Positions 1-8,986 of a stretch of 64,000 bases of DNA are shown piece by piece (position 1 is the stretch's first letter; the number at the start of each line of letters is the position of its first letter). Below the pieces are notes generated by a model. That model saw only the letters and a list, made by a program, of their open reading frames with translations. It was not told the origin of the DNA and ran no database searches. Source of the stretch: Fusibacter paucivorans. Lineage in GTDB: Bacteria > Bacillota > Clostridia > Peptostreptococcales > Acidaminobacteraceae. The position numbers and the translations under genes are program-made. Location: positions 1 through 64,000 of the forward strand of contig NZ_JAHBCL010000008.1 of NCBI RefSeq assembly GCF_018390735.1, in the 5' to 3' direction.

Positions 1-129
1 AGCACGATGTTTAGTAAAATCAAGGGAAGGTGTCTGTGATCCATCTGAACTATAGATTTGAAATTATCAAAGAACATTCGGGGCGGTAATTGAACCGTTA
101 CCCTATATTTATCTTACAAGGAGGAAATT

Positions 130-1149
130 ATGAGAATTGCAGTAATGGGCGCCGGTTCTCTCGGAACCATACTCGGCGCATATATTACAAAAGCAGGGTA
201 TCAAATTGATTTAATTGATGCAAATGCTGCACACGTTAAAGCGTTGAATGAAAAGGGTGCGACAGTTGTCGGCACTGTATCATTTAATGTTCCCGTCAAA
301 GCCTTAATGCCTGAAGAAATGACTGGCGTTTATGATTTAGTTATCTACATGGTCAAACAAACCTTCAATGAAACAGCACTGAAACAAGTCCTTGCACACA
401 TTGATGAAAACAGTATTGTACTGACACTTCAAAACGGCGTACCTGAACAAGCAGTTGCAGATGTCATTGGCGAAGCAAGAACAATTGGCGGAACTGTAGG
501 CTGGGGCGCAACGTGGCGTGAACCGGGCGTTTCAGAATTGACATCCAATCCGGATCGTATGACGATGGAACTTGGAGAAATGAACGGCGGCGTAACCGAA
601 CGCTTGAAAGAAGTCCAAAAAGTCCTTGAAAGCATGTGTCCAACACTGCTTCTCGAAAATCTGATGGGTATTCGCTGGACAAAATTATTGGTGAACTCTA
701 CGTTTAGCGGTATGTCAGCGGCACTTGGCTGTGAATTCGGCGATATATTGGATGATCGTGCAGCATTGGATTGTGTTAAGCACATTGCAAACGAATGTAT
801 CAAAGTCGGCAGAGCAGCCGGTATTAAAATGGAGCCAATGCAAGGTTTTGACATTGGGACGCTCCTTTACTTTGAAAATCGTGAACAAATGGCAAGTAAT
901 GATCCGGTTTACCACAATATGTGGGGGCCGCATCGCAAATTGAAAGCGAGTATGCTTCAAGATTTAGAAAAAGGTAAAAAGACAGAAATTAGAGCGATTA
1001 ATGGCGTCGTTTGCGACTATGGTAAAAAATACGGCGTGGCAACACCGGTTAATGACCAAGTTGTCGCAACTGTTGAAGCCATTGAGCGCGGCGAAAAGAA
1101 ATACGTCTTTGAAAACCTTAAATCATTTGAATTACCTGAAGTCAAATAA
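130..1149 (+). CDS. Ketopantoate reductase (ApbA/PanE) family protein
   Basis: Probable NAD(P)H-dependent 2-oxoacid reductase of the 2-dehydropantoate 2-reductase fold, cytosolic. The protein has 339 residues, slightly longer than a typical PanE of about 300. The N-terminus carries a Rossmann signature, GAGSLG at residues 7-12. Near residue 185 the segment GIRWTKLLVN matches the W-x-K-L-x-x-N motif that holds the catalytic lysine of the family. An AAGGAGG site lies 6-7 bases before the ATG. The gene stands alone and is closed by a hairpin terminator, with no pantothenate genes beside it, so the true substrate may be another 2-oxoacid. Family assignment is secure; the substrate is not. Confidence 0.85.
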   Translation: MRIAVMGAGSLGTILGAYITKAGYQIDLIDANAAHVKALNEKGATVVGTVSFNVPVKALMPEEMTGVYDLVIYMVKQTFNETALKQVLAHIDENSIVLTLQNGVPEQAVADVIGEARTIGGTVGWGATWREPGVSELTSNPDRMTMELGEMNGGVTERLKEVQKVLESMCPTLLLENLMGIRWTKLLVNSTFSGMSAALGCEFGDILDDRAALDCVKHIANECIKVGRAAGIKMEPMQGFDIGTLLYFENREQMASNDPVYHNMWGPHRKLKASMLQDLEKGKKTEIRAINGVVCDYGKKYGVATPVNDQVVATVEAIERGEKKYVFENLKSFELPEVK

Positions 1150-1235
1150 TAAATGATACCACCCGTACTACCCATATAAATAGACCAACAACCTACCTAA
1201 TAATATAAAATAAAGCCGCATTTGCCCCGCGGCGA

Positions 1236-1268
1236 AAAACTGCCTCTCTGCCCAGGGAGGCAGTTTTT
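1236..1268 (+). terminator. Rho-independent terminator
   Basis: Arms AAAACTGCCTC (1236-1246) and GAGGCAGTTTT (1257-1267) pair perfectly around a 10-base loop and run into a T tract. It ends transcription of the upstream reductase gene. Confidence 0.85.
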
Positions 1269-1361
1269 GATTAAATAAACTATTCCCAATTGATTTGAGG
1301 CTATGATAAACTTTAAAATAAACAGGTTGATTAAGGTGATTGAAAAATAGGAGGTATAATA

Positions 1362-1652
1362 ATGATTAGAGTTATTGCAAAACAGTATGTTGATGAGCGT
1401 AAAATGGACGCCTATCTGGCAGTTGTTAAGGAACTCATTGAAAAGACGCGAGCAATGGATAAAGGCTGTATTTCGTATACCTTATGTCAAGATATTAAAA
1501 AGGCCAATATAATGACGTTTATCGAAGAATGGGAGTCAATGGAAGCATTGAACAATCATATGCAAACAGAGCACTTTAAAACACTTGGCGCAAAGCTCTC
1601 TGATTTCTATGAAGCGCGTACGGAACTGAATATTTATAAAGAATACATTTAG
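1362..1652 (+). CDS. Antibiotic biosynthesis monooxygenase (ABM) domain protein, YgiN-like
   Basis: Small cytosolic protein of 96 residues made of a single ferredoxin-like ABM domain. The start MIRVIAK, the central CISYTLCQD and the segment FIEEWESMEALNNHM followed by H-F match the YgiN/quinol monooxygenase-like family. Members are cofactor-free oxygenases or ligand-binding proteins; in an anaerobe the exact role is unclear. A GGAGG site sits about 7 bases before the ATG. The gene is monocistronic, between a terminator and a convergent gene. Confidence 0.8.
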   Translation: MIRVIAKQYVDERKMDAYLAVVKELIEKTRAMDKGCISYTLCQDIKKANIMTFIEEWESMEALNNHMQTEHFKTLGAKLSDFYEARTELNIYKEYI

Positions 1653-1753
1653 AGGTAGAGGTTGCAATAGAATCAGAATATATGATGCTGCAATAGAAGA
1701 ATGCATCATAGAATCATGGATCATAAAATGGGATGCTATCAAATCAAATAATA

Positions 1754-1867
1754 CCCCCCTGCTGTCAAAGCGCATTTAAAAAGGGACTGTCACAAACGTT
1801 AGATTTAAAGTCTAATCGATTGATGAAGACCGCTAGATAAATGGCCTGAGTGCAGGGGGGATTTTTG
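1754..1867 (+). terminator. Long-range inverted repeat, possible terminator between convergent genes
   Basis: CCCCCCTGC (1754-1762) and GCAGGGGGG (1852-1860) are perfect complements 89 bases apart, and the right arm is followed by ATTTTTG. A smaller TTAGA/TCTAA stem lies inside. It sits between the convergent ABM and NapH-like genes, so it may terminate the former. The long apical region makes this uncertain. Confidence 0.45.
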
Positions 1868-1872
1868 TCGTG

Positions 1873-3054
1873 CTAAAAAGCGTGATCGCGGCTTTTGCGA
1901 CTGTGTTGCCGTTTGCTTGTATCCACATCGTTTTCAATAACTTCAGCAACTGTACTGCCTGCTGAGACCAGTGCATCTGAGACAGCTTCTTTAATCCCCA
2001 TTGAAGAATAAGTAGCACCTGAAACGGTATCGACGTTCGCAGTCTGTTCGCTGATAATGCTGGAAGCCACGGTATTGTAGGCGCGATTCAGCCAGCGCGC
2101 ATCATCGGACATGTCTGTTATTTGAATAGCAGTGATCACTTCGTCCTCGACGGTGACATCAACGCTCATCGTGCCTCGAAATCCAGTGCCTGTGCCGATG
2201 TATGTGCCGTTGGCAACACCGGTTGCATCACCGCCGTTTGAAAGGGTTTCGGTGTCAATTGAAAGATCGTCAATAGTGATACTGGAGAGATCCGCTGTTT
2301 GATTGAGTCCGCCAAACTTGACAAAAAAGACAATGAACAATATCGCGGCTGTCGCAATGAGTTGGATCTGTCGCTTTGGATATGGGGCGATACGAAAAGA
2401 AAGTGCGTCATCCTTTGGGCAGGCGGCAACGCAGTTCATACAGCTGATGCATTGTGGTGAGCGCACCTGATCTGCCGTTGAAACTGTCAAGTGCATTGGA
2501 CAAGCGCGATCACAGAGACCGCAGCTGATACATGACTCACTATTTCTAACGACAGCAAAAGGCTTAGCAATACTTAAAAGACCGTATTTTGCACCTTCAA
2601 TGCATAATGTGTTGCAAAAAGGACGCTCATAAAACAGCCCCAATAATAGAAAGCCGGCGATGATTCCCCATCCGATAGCGGTAACCGTATTGCCGGCTAA
2701 AAACATTTCAAAACCAGAACGCGGATCAAAACTAAATAAAGTGAAGATAAAATCAACGGCCAATAAGATGGAAATGCCAAACAAGAGATAGCGCAGGGGT
2801 TTTAATGCGCGATGTACTTTTTCAGGCAGTACTTTACGTTTGATGTGAAGCCTATTGGATAACCTGATCATTAAATCTTGGAGTATGCCGAATGGACAAA
2901 TCCAGCCGCAAAATACAGGTCCCATCAAGAGTGTTGCTGCGATGAGTGAGCCTTGCCAAAATGGCAGGCCATATAAGATTCCTGCTGCGATCAAAGTCAG
3001 TGACAGTAACTATACTCCCAATCGAATATTTGTTAATTGTTTTCGCCGTTTCAT
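1873..3054 (-). CDS. NapH-like 4Fe-4S membrane protein with C-terminal FMN-binding domain; in-frame TAG at codon 15
   Basis: Predicted membrane electron-transfer protein. From the N-terminus it has hydrophobic segments with the NapH hallmark CGWICPFG, then two 4Fe-4S motifs (CISCGLCDRACP and CISCMNCVAACP), another membrane segment and an extracytoplasmic FMN-binding domain. That domain carries DTVSGAT, which fits the D-x-x-S/T-G-A-T target of ApbE flavin transferase. The best start is ATG at 3054 with AGGAGG 6 bases upstream, giving 393 codons. Codon 15 (bases 3010-3012) is TAG, and the frame is open on both sides of it. The longest uninterrupted product would start at a TTG at 2994 without a good ribosome site and with a shortened first membrane segment. 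It may be a nonsense mutant, a sequencing error or a readthrough case. Confidence 0.8.
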
Positions 3055-3405
3055 GATTGCCTCCTGTAACATTTGTAATAATATCGTTTATCGGTTTGTT
3101 ATTTAGGGAAATTGCATCGTAACCTTTCGTTAATCCTTTGCGACAATCAAACGATATTCCATCTCTTGAAAATGATACCGATTGTCGTAAAGGCTAAAAA
3201 TGCGAATAATGCAATTTGCGCATCTATTTTTATAAGTGCTCTAGAAAGTGAAAGGTGTTCTTTTCGGTAAGTTTAACAGAGAAAGCTTAAGTGAAACTTT
3301 AAAATGACAATTTAGGCACATTTGAGGAAATTGAATGATGCCATTTCCGTATTTGTGAAATTTCAGAATATTGAATCGATTTGTATTCAAATTCATATAA
3401 GAATA

Positions 3406-3414
3406 TGGTATACT
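3406..3414 (+). promoter_or_regulatory. Extended -10 promoter upstream of the TetR gene
   Basis: TG-G-TATACT at 3406-3414 is an extended -10 element about 87 bases before the TetR-type start codon. No good -35 box lies at standard spacing. The rest of the 3055-3500 gap is AT-rich and I see no further gene in it. Confidence 0.45.
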
Positions 3415-3500
3415 ATCTTCAAGACGTGAGCGAGTATTCACGTCAGTGGTTAATAAGGAAATGAATTTTAAAAAAATCAATGAAAATTAGGTGGCGATAA

Positions 3501-4154
3501 ATGCTAAAAAAATTGAGTGAAGCAAAGCTGCAGGAAATTTTGGAAACGGGGATATCAGAATTTGCAGCACATGGGCCCGATAAAGCCAATATCAATGTCA
3601 TCGCAAAGAAATCCGGTGTCAGTGTGGGCGTACTTTACAAATATTATGATGGGAAAGAAGGTTTTTTTAAAGCCTGTCTAAAGCAGGCGCTGAGAGCGCT
3701 CGAAGCTGCCATAGAGGAAGCCATTCAGGGTGATGACAAAATACTTGTGCGTGCTGAAAAATTAATTAGGGCCATTCAGCGAAGCGCAAAAGAAAACCCC
3801 AATTACAATGTGTTATATCATGAAATTACAGCGGGCAGCAGTCAGCGGCACGCTGCGACGCTTGCTGCGGAAATAGAAGGTATTTCTTCACGAGCTTATG
3901 TCGGCTTTATTGCAAAGGCACAAGAAGATGGCGATATTCGTAAAGATATTAATCCTAGACTCTTTGCATTTTTCTTTGACAACATGCTGACGATGCTTCA
4001 GTTTTCTTACAGTTGTGAGTATTATCGAGAGCGTTTTAAAATATATTGCGGTGAGGAGATGTTAGCGGATGACGAACGCGTGGTACAGGAGCTGCTCAAG
4101 TTCTTTGAGTCTGCTTTTACCACAGAACAAAGTCAGATTCCACATAAGCGTTAG
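3501..4154 (+). CDS. TetR/AcrR family transcriptional regulator
   Basis: DNA-binding regulator of 217 residues. The N-terminal helix-turn-helix runs through about residues 10-55, with the TetR signature IAKKSGVSVGVLYKYYDGKE followed by a phenylalanine-rich helix. The C-terminal ligand-binding half is not assignable by eye. An AGGTGG site lies 6 bases before the ATG. It is the first gene of a same-strand block; the sugar kinase gene starts 9 bases after its stop, so it very likely controls its own operon of kinase, aminotransferase, aldolase and GtrA-like protein. The inducer is unknown, probably a pathway intermediate. Confidence 0.9.
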   Translation: MLKKLSEAKLQEILETGISEFAAHGPDKANINVIAKKSGVSVGVLYKYYDGKEGFFKACLKQALRALEAAIEEAIQGDDKILVRAEKLIRAIQRSAKENPNYNVLYHEITAGSSQRHAATLAAEIEGISSRAYVGFIAKAQEDGDIRKDINPRLFAFFFDNMLTMLQFSYSCEYYRERFKIYCGEEMLADDERVVQELLKFFESAFTTEQSQIPHKR

Positions 4155-4163
4155 GGGGAAACG

Positions 4164-5759
4164 ATGAAATATACCATTGCTTACGATATTGGGACGACAG
4201 GGGTAAAAACATGCCTTTTTAGGATTGACAGTGCGATTGAACTCATTGAAAGTGCTCAGATGGGTTATCCGCTATATGTTTTGCCAAATGGCGGTGTTGA
4301 GCAGGATGCCGATGAATGGTGGCACGCTATGTGTGAAACGACCAAAGCGCTGTTTCAAAACGGCTGTGTTAGGCCGGAGGAAATTGAGGGGATATCTTTT
4401 TGCTCACAAATGCAGGGTCTTGTCTTGATTGATGAAAGCGGCATGGCACTCCGCAGGCCTATGAGCTATATGGACCAGCGTGCAAAAGCAGAAATAAAAG
4501 CAGGGATGGCACATGGCATCCAGATTGCCGGGGCGAATATATCGAAATTGGCCAAGAGCCTTGTGTTGACGGGTGCGGTATCATCTAGCGTTAAAGACCC
4601 GGTCTGGAAGTATAAATGGGTAGAAAACCATGAACCTGCAGTTTACAAGCGCATCCATAAATGGCTGGATGTAAAGGAATATCTTATCGGACGCTGTACA
4701 GGCAAGTATGTGATGACAGAAGATTCTGCCTTTGCAACATTTCTTTATGATACGCGAAAAGGCAAACGGGGCTGGAGTGAATCACTGTGCAAAATGCTAA
4801 AAGTGAATCGACGTCATTTGCCGGAAATCGTAAAATCGACGACGCTTGTCGGCGGCCTAACGGTGAAGGCGGCTAAAGAGCTTGGACTGGCAAAGGGAAC
4901 GCCCGTGTTTGGCGGCGGTGGAGACGCATCGCTTATCGGCATTGGCGCTGGGTGTACCACACCGGGAGAGACACATATTTATTCGGGAACTTCAGGATGG
5001 GTATCGACGGTTGTTGACAAACAGCGTGTGGATACACAAGCGATGATCGCTGCTATTATAGGAGCTCAGGAGGACCGTTTCAACTATTTCGCCGAAATGG
5101 AGACGGCTGGAAAATGTCTTGAATGGGTAAAAGATCACTTGGCACTGGATGAAATCGGTATCTATCTTGAAAAAAAACACGTTGCGGAAACGCAGGAAAA
5201 AATCTATACGAGCCTTTACGATTATCTGACAGAAACGGTTGGCAAAGTGCCGCCGGGATCTAACGGCGTTATTTTTACACCGTGGCTTCATGGGAATCGA
5301 TGTCCCTTTGAGGATCCCAATGCCGCAGGCATGTTTTTTAACATTCGTCTCGATACGGGGAAACGGGACTTGATCAGGGCAGTTCTCGAAGGCGTTTGTT
5401 ACCATCTTCGCTGGATGCTCGAAAGTCAGGATCGAAAAGTTAAAACTTCAGATGCCATAAGGTTTGTCGGCGGCGGGGCATTATCCGATGTAACGTGCCA
5501 AATGCTGGCGGATATGACGGGGCGAACCATTGAAACTGTGGAAAATCCTCAAAATGTCGGTTCCGTCGGAGCGGCAGCTGTAACCGGTGTTGGACTGGGC
5601 ATCATCAGTCAGCTAGAAGATGTACGCCAATTTATTCCAATACAAAAAACTTATCACCCCAATACGGATACAAAGGTCATTTATGACCATCAATACCAAG
5701 TTTTTAAAACGCTTTACCAATCAAATAAAAAACACTTTAAAGCACTTAATACGCAATGA
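4164..5759 (+). CDS. FGGY family carbohydrate kinase (xylulokinase-like)
   Basis: Cytosolic ATP-dependent sugar or polyol kinase of 531 residues, the usual family size. The N-terminal phosphate-binding loop reads DIGTTGVKTCLF (about residues 8-19). The second-domain signature GGGGDASLIGIGAG lies near residue 250, and the C-terminal ATP-site motif FVGGGALSDVTCQMLADMTGR-type sequence near residue 435. GGGGGAAACG-type spacing before the ATG fits translation from 4164. It sits between the TetR regulator and the aminotransferase, so it probably phosphorylates the substrate that the downstream class-II aldolase cleaves. Which sugar is used cannot be read from the sequence. Confidence 0.88.
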   Translation: MKYTIAYDIGTTGVKTCLFRIDSAIELIESAQMGYPLYVLPNGGVEQDADEWWHAMCETTKALFQNGCVRPEEIEGISFCSQMQGLVLIDESGMALRRPMSYMDQRAKAEIKAGMAHGIQIAGANISKLAKSLVLTGAVSSSVKDPVWKYKWVENHEPAVYKRIHKWLDVKEYLIGRCTGKYVMTEDSAFATFLYDTRKGKRGWSESLCKMLKVNRRHLPEIVKSTTLVGGLTVKAAKELGLAKGTPVFGGGGDASLIGIGAGCTTPGETHIYSGTSGWVSTVVDKQRVDTQAMIAAIIGAQEDRFNYFAEMETAGKCLEWVKDHLALDEIGIYLEKKHVAETQEKIYTSLYDYLTETVGKVPPGSNGVIFTPWLHGNRCPFEDPNAAGMFFNIRLDTGKRDLIRAVLEGVCYHLRWMLESQDRKVKTSDAIRFVGGGALSDVTCQMLADMTGRTIETVENPQNVGSVGAAAVTGVGLGIISQLEDVRQFIPIQKTYHPNTDTKVIYDHQYQVFKTLYQSNKKHFKALNTQ

Positions 5760-5804
5760 TCGGTGACTGATCGCGTGATAGATAAAAAACGGGAGGGCAA
5801 TGAA

Positions 5805-7262
5805 ATGAAAACTTATCGATATGTCGATGCCAAAACAGTAACGGCACAATTAGATGCATTGATACAAAAACCAATACACAGTATTGGCAAAGCAGCACTT
5901 GCGCAATATGAAGCAGAATATTACGGTAAGAAATGTGCGGGATCGCACGCCATGGTCAATCAGGCAATGGACGTCATTCCGGGAGGTGTCCAGCACAATC
6001 TTGCCTTTAACTATCCATTTCCACTGGTATTTACAAAAGCTGATGGAAATCGCCTTTATGATATTGACGGGAATACGTACTATGATTTCCTACAAGCGGG
6101 AGGACCGACAGTGCTTGGCAGCAATCCGCCGGTCGTTAGAGAAAAAGTTGAAGCGCTCTTGAATGAATGTGGGCCGTCAACGGGACTGTTTCACGAATAT
6201 GAGTATAAAATTGCGGATAAAATAGTTGAGCTCGTTCCTTCCGTCGATATGGTTCGTATGTTTGGATCGGGAACAGAAGCGTGTATGGGGGCTATTCGCG
6301 TTGCGAGACTGGCAACCAAGCATAAGAATATTGTTAAAATGGGCGGCGCTTATCATGGATGGAGTGATCAGCTGGCATACGGCATCAGAATACCGGGCAC
6401 AAAAGGGCTTCAATCTGCTGGTGTTCCGGGCTTTATCTTTAAACATACACAAGAATTTTTTCCCAATGATCTAAATGATCTGGAACGCGTTTTAAAGCTC
6501 AATCAGCTTAGAGGCGGCACCGCAGCTGTCTTTCTTGAACCTATTGGACCGGAAAGCGGTACTAGACCGGTTGATTTTGATTTTCCAGCGGGTGTTAGGA
6601 AACTATGTGACCGCTATGGTGCGCTATTGGTGTTTGACGAAGTCGTCACAGGTTTCAGAATGGGTGTTGGCGGGGCACAGGCATATTTTGATGTAACGCC
6701 GGATTTGACGGTTTTCGGAAAAGTAATTGCAGGCGGGTATCCAGGTGCAGGTGCACTAGGCGGGAAACGCGACGTCATGAAGTTCTTAGGCGCGGGGTTG
6801 GATGGTCATGGTAAAAAAGCGCTCGTCGGCGGCACCATGGCGGCGACGCCAATTAGCTGCTGCGCAGGTTATCATACACTATGTGAAATCGAAAGGACGG
6901 GTGCCTGCGAAAAATCGGCGGCGCTAGGTGATCGGCTGACAGACGGTTTAAAGGGGCTTATTAATAAACGACAGCTGCCATTTGTCGCCTACAATGTCGG
7001 TTCCATTTGCCATTTGGATACTGTTGGGACGATGCACTTTGCCATTAGATGGTCGAAACCATGGCAAATTCCAAATATTCTTAAAGAAACCTCTGTCCGA
7101 AAAGCCGAAATGCAGCACATGGGTGCAGCTTATATGGCGGAGGGGCTCGTTACCTTGGCCGGGAATCGCATGTATACCAGTGCCGCCTATGATGAAGCGT
7201 CAATTGATGAAGCGATTGCTGCGTTTGATAGAGTCTTTGAACATATTGAGGTGATTGGATGA
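5805..7262 (+). CDS. Class-III aminotransferase, glutamate-1-semialdehyde aminomutase-like
   Basis: PLP-dependent aminotransferase or aminomutase of 485 residues. PLP contacts are visible: GSGTEACMGAIRVAR (phosphate cup), the cofactor aspartate in VFDEVVTGFR, and the Schiff-base lysine in FGKVIAGGYPGAG. I choose the ATG at 5805, because GGGAGGG lies 8 bases upstream; a GTG at 5763 is in frame but lacks a site. HemL-like proteins are about 430 residues, so this one has an extended N-terminus. No haem genes are nearby, so a role in amino-sugar or amino-aldehyde metabolism is more likely than tetrapyrrole synthesis. The downstream aldolase overlaps it by 4 bases, implying translational coupling. 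Confidence 0.87.
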   Translation: MKTYRYVDAKTVTAQLDALIQKPIHSIGKAALAQYEAEYYGKKCAGSHAMVNQAMDVIPGGVQHNLAFNYPFPLVFTKADGNRLYDIDGNTYYDFLQAGGPTVLGSNPPVVREKVEALLNECGPSTGLFHEYEYKIADKIVELVPSVDMVRMFGSGTEACMGAIRVARLATKHKNIVKMGGAYHGWSDQLAYGIRIPGTKGLQSAGVPGFIFKHTQEFFPNDLNDLERVLKLNQLRGGTAAVFLEPIGPESGTRPVDFDFPAGVRKLCDRYGALLVFDEVVTGFRMGVGGAQAYFDVTPDLTVFGKVIAGGYPGAGALGGKRDVMKFLGAGLDGHGKKALVGGTMAATPISCCAGYHTLCEIERTGACEKSAALGDRLTDGLKGLINKRQLPFVAYNVGSICHLDTVGTMHFAIRWSKPWQIPNILKETSVRKAEMQHMGAAYMAEGLVTLAGNRMYTSAAYDEASIDEAIAAFDRVFEHIEVIG

Positions 7263-8269
7263 TGACGGTAGAAACAGCCAAGACAATTGTTGCAGAATCT
7301 GGTTTGAAATTGCTAGAATCGAAACTTGTCGCGCGAACCTGGGGGAATGTCAGCTGTCGAACAGGCGATAAAACATTTGTAATAACCCCCAGTGGGCTTA
7401 GCTATGAACAGATGACGGCGGCAGATATTGTTGTTTATGATGCAGAGAGCGGCAACTGGGAGGGAAGCCGTAAGCCTTCATCGGAAAAGGGGGTTCACGC
7501 AGCAGCCTATGCACAATTTCCAGATGCCGGTTTTGTTATTCACACGCATCAAATGTATGCATCTGCAATTGGTTTAGCGGGATTTGACCGATTGAAGCTT
7601 ACTGATGAAGAAGAGGCGGCACTTGGCGGTATCGCACTTTCAAAATATGGGCTTCCCGGCTCCAAAAAACTGATGAAAAATGTAAAGGCTTCCCTTGCGA
7701 CAGGTGCCCATGCGATTTTAATGGCACAGCACGGCGCCCTTATCGTTGGCAAAGATGAAAAAGAGGCATTTGAACGCGCGATGAAGCTGGAAGAAGTTTG
7801 TAAAGCAGCTTGTCACGGACAGCCTTCAACGTCGGGACAACCTACTCAAGTATCAGAAGGATCTGCGCTTAAAGCCATCGTCGATAGCTTGGCGCCATCC
7901 TTTCAATATTTGGCTTATACCAGTCATCCAGCGACAATAAGAACATCACAGGCATCAGCAGTCATCGAAGCGCAGCTTGACGACATGGCTCAGATGATTG
8001 GTCCAAAACTCTATGCTGTACCGGCGAGTGCAGAAGCCGTGGGTAAAGCATTGGAAACTCAAGACGCCGTGCTGGTTAAAAACCTCGGTGCTGTTTGCAA
8101 AGCAGTAGACAAAGCGGACGGGGACGCATTGACGCTTTTAACAGAAAAGGCGTGTGTTGCCTATCTGCATACACATGCGCTAGGTGATTTTGTAAACTTG
8201 TCATGGCTGGATGCAAATTTGATGCGTTTTGTCTATTTAAAAAAATATTCCAAAAAGAGCGGTGGCTGA
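7259..8269 (+). CDS. Class-II aldolase/adducin family protein with degenerate second half
   Basis: Zinc-dependent aldolase-fold protein of 336 residues, against about 215 for fuculose-phosphate aldolases. The first 200 residues hold the canonical parts: GNVSCR (29-34), TPSG (43-46), the catalytic-glutamate region SSEKG (74-78), HTH (95-97) and the third zinc histidine in QHGAL (H158). Residues from about 205 repeat the fold: DAVLVKNLGAVCKAVDKADG mirrors HAILMAQHGALIVGKDEKEA, but the histidine is lost. The start ATG overlaps the previous stop (ATGA). It probably cleaves or isomerises a phosphorylated product of the kinase and aminotransferase; this is inference from context. Confidence 0.85.
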   Translation: MMTVETAKTIVAESGLKLLESKLVARTWGNVSCRTGDKTFVITPSGLSYEQMTAADIVVYDAESGNWEGSRKPSSEKGVHAAAYAQFPDAGFVIHTHQMYASAIGLAGFDRLKLTDEEEAALGGIALSKYGLPGSKKLMKNVKASLATGAHAILMAQHGALIVGKDEKEAFERAMKLEEVCKAACHGQPSTSGQPTQVSEGSALKAIVDSLAPSFQYLAYTSHPATIRTSQASAVIEAQLDDMAQMIGPKLYAVPASAEAVGKALETQDAVLVKNLGAVCKAVDKADGDALTLLTEKACVAYLHTHALGDFVNLSWLDANLMRFVYLKKYSKKSGG

Positions 8270-8270
8270 T

Positions 8271-8717
8271 ATGCATAAAAGTGATCGTAAAGAATTTTAC
8301 CGTACAGCGAAGTTTGTCATGTTTTCCATTAGTGCCGGGGTTATTGAGATCGTAAGTTTTACATTATTAAATGAAATTGCCAGATTACCTTACTGGACGA
8401 GCTATCTCATTGCGCTAATTTTATCAGTGCTGTGGAATTTTACACTCAACAGGCGGTATACGTTTAAATCGGCTGCAAATGTACCAATTGCGATGCTCAA
8501 GGTATTTGGTTACTATTGCGTTTTTACGCCTTTATCCACCTATGTAGGCAACTATCTGGTCGTTGCACTGCTGTGGAATGAATATGCTGCAACAGGATTG
8601 AATATGGCATGCAATTTGGTAACGGAATTCCTATTTGATAAGCATGTTGTCTATCGTAATACATTAGATACCAATGAAATTGCCCAGCGGGAACAGCATC
8701 ATACAGAAGCCGAGTAA
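8271..8717 (+). CDS. GtrA-like membrane protein
   Basis: Integral membrane protein of about 148 residues with four hydrophobic segments, matching the GtrA/DPMS family. Its members include flippases or accessory proteins for lipid-linked sugars. A conserved-looking sequence WNFTLNRRYTF lies between segments two and three. I choose ATG 8271; GTG 8262 is in frame but overlaps the aldolase more and leaves the GGTGG sequence inside the gene. It closes the kinase-aminotransferase-aldolase operon, which hints that the products may feed a cell-surface polysaccharide. That link is inference only. Confidence 0.82.
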   Translation: MHKSDRKEFYRTAKFVMFSISAGVIEIVSFTLLNEIARLPYWTSYLIALILSVLWNFTLNRRYTFKSAANVPIAMLKVFGYYCVFTPLSTYVGNYLVVALLWNEYAATGLNMACNLVTEFLFDKHVVYRNTLDTNEIAQREQHHTEAE

Positions 8718-8738
8718 CGGTCTGAACACTACTGACAG

Positions 8739-8794
8739 CACCTCATTATGACTTAAATGTGATTTTGCACATTTGAAGATGGTGAGGTGTTTTT
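8739..8794 (+). terminator. Terminator after the GtrA-like gene
   Basis: Outer arms CACCTCA/TGAGGTG and inner arms AAATGTG/CACATTT form a two-part stem-loop, followed by TTTTT. It ends the 3.5-8.7 kb operon. Confidence 0.8.
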
Positions 8795-8986
8795 ACATAT
8801 GACATGAAGTGAAGACGGTTGGCAATTATTGAAGTTCAGTATTTCCAGAATCGTGAGAATAAGGTAAAATGAACAAGAAACCACAGGTGCTTTGATAACT
8901 GTTCAAACGTACTTGGGAAGACGATTTATCAATAAGCGTGATGCGTGAACGGCATTCAAAGGAACAACTGGCAAGGAGGTGGGGAA

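Noticed and set aside
429-854. Open frames opposite the ketopantoate-reductase-like gene
   Set aside because: They are antisense shadows: no ribosome sites and no domain.
1770-1800. Insertion-sequence end (AAAAAGGGACTGTCACAAAC-like)
   Set aside because: It looks like some transposon ends, but there is no partner repeat, target duplication or transposase.
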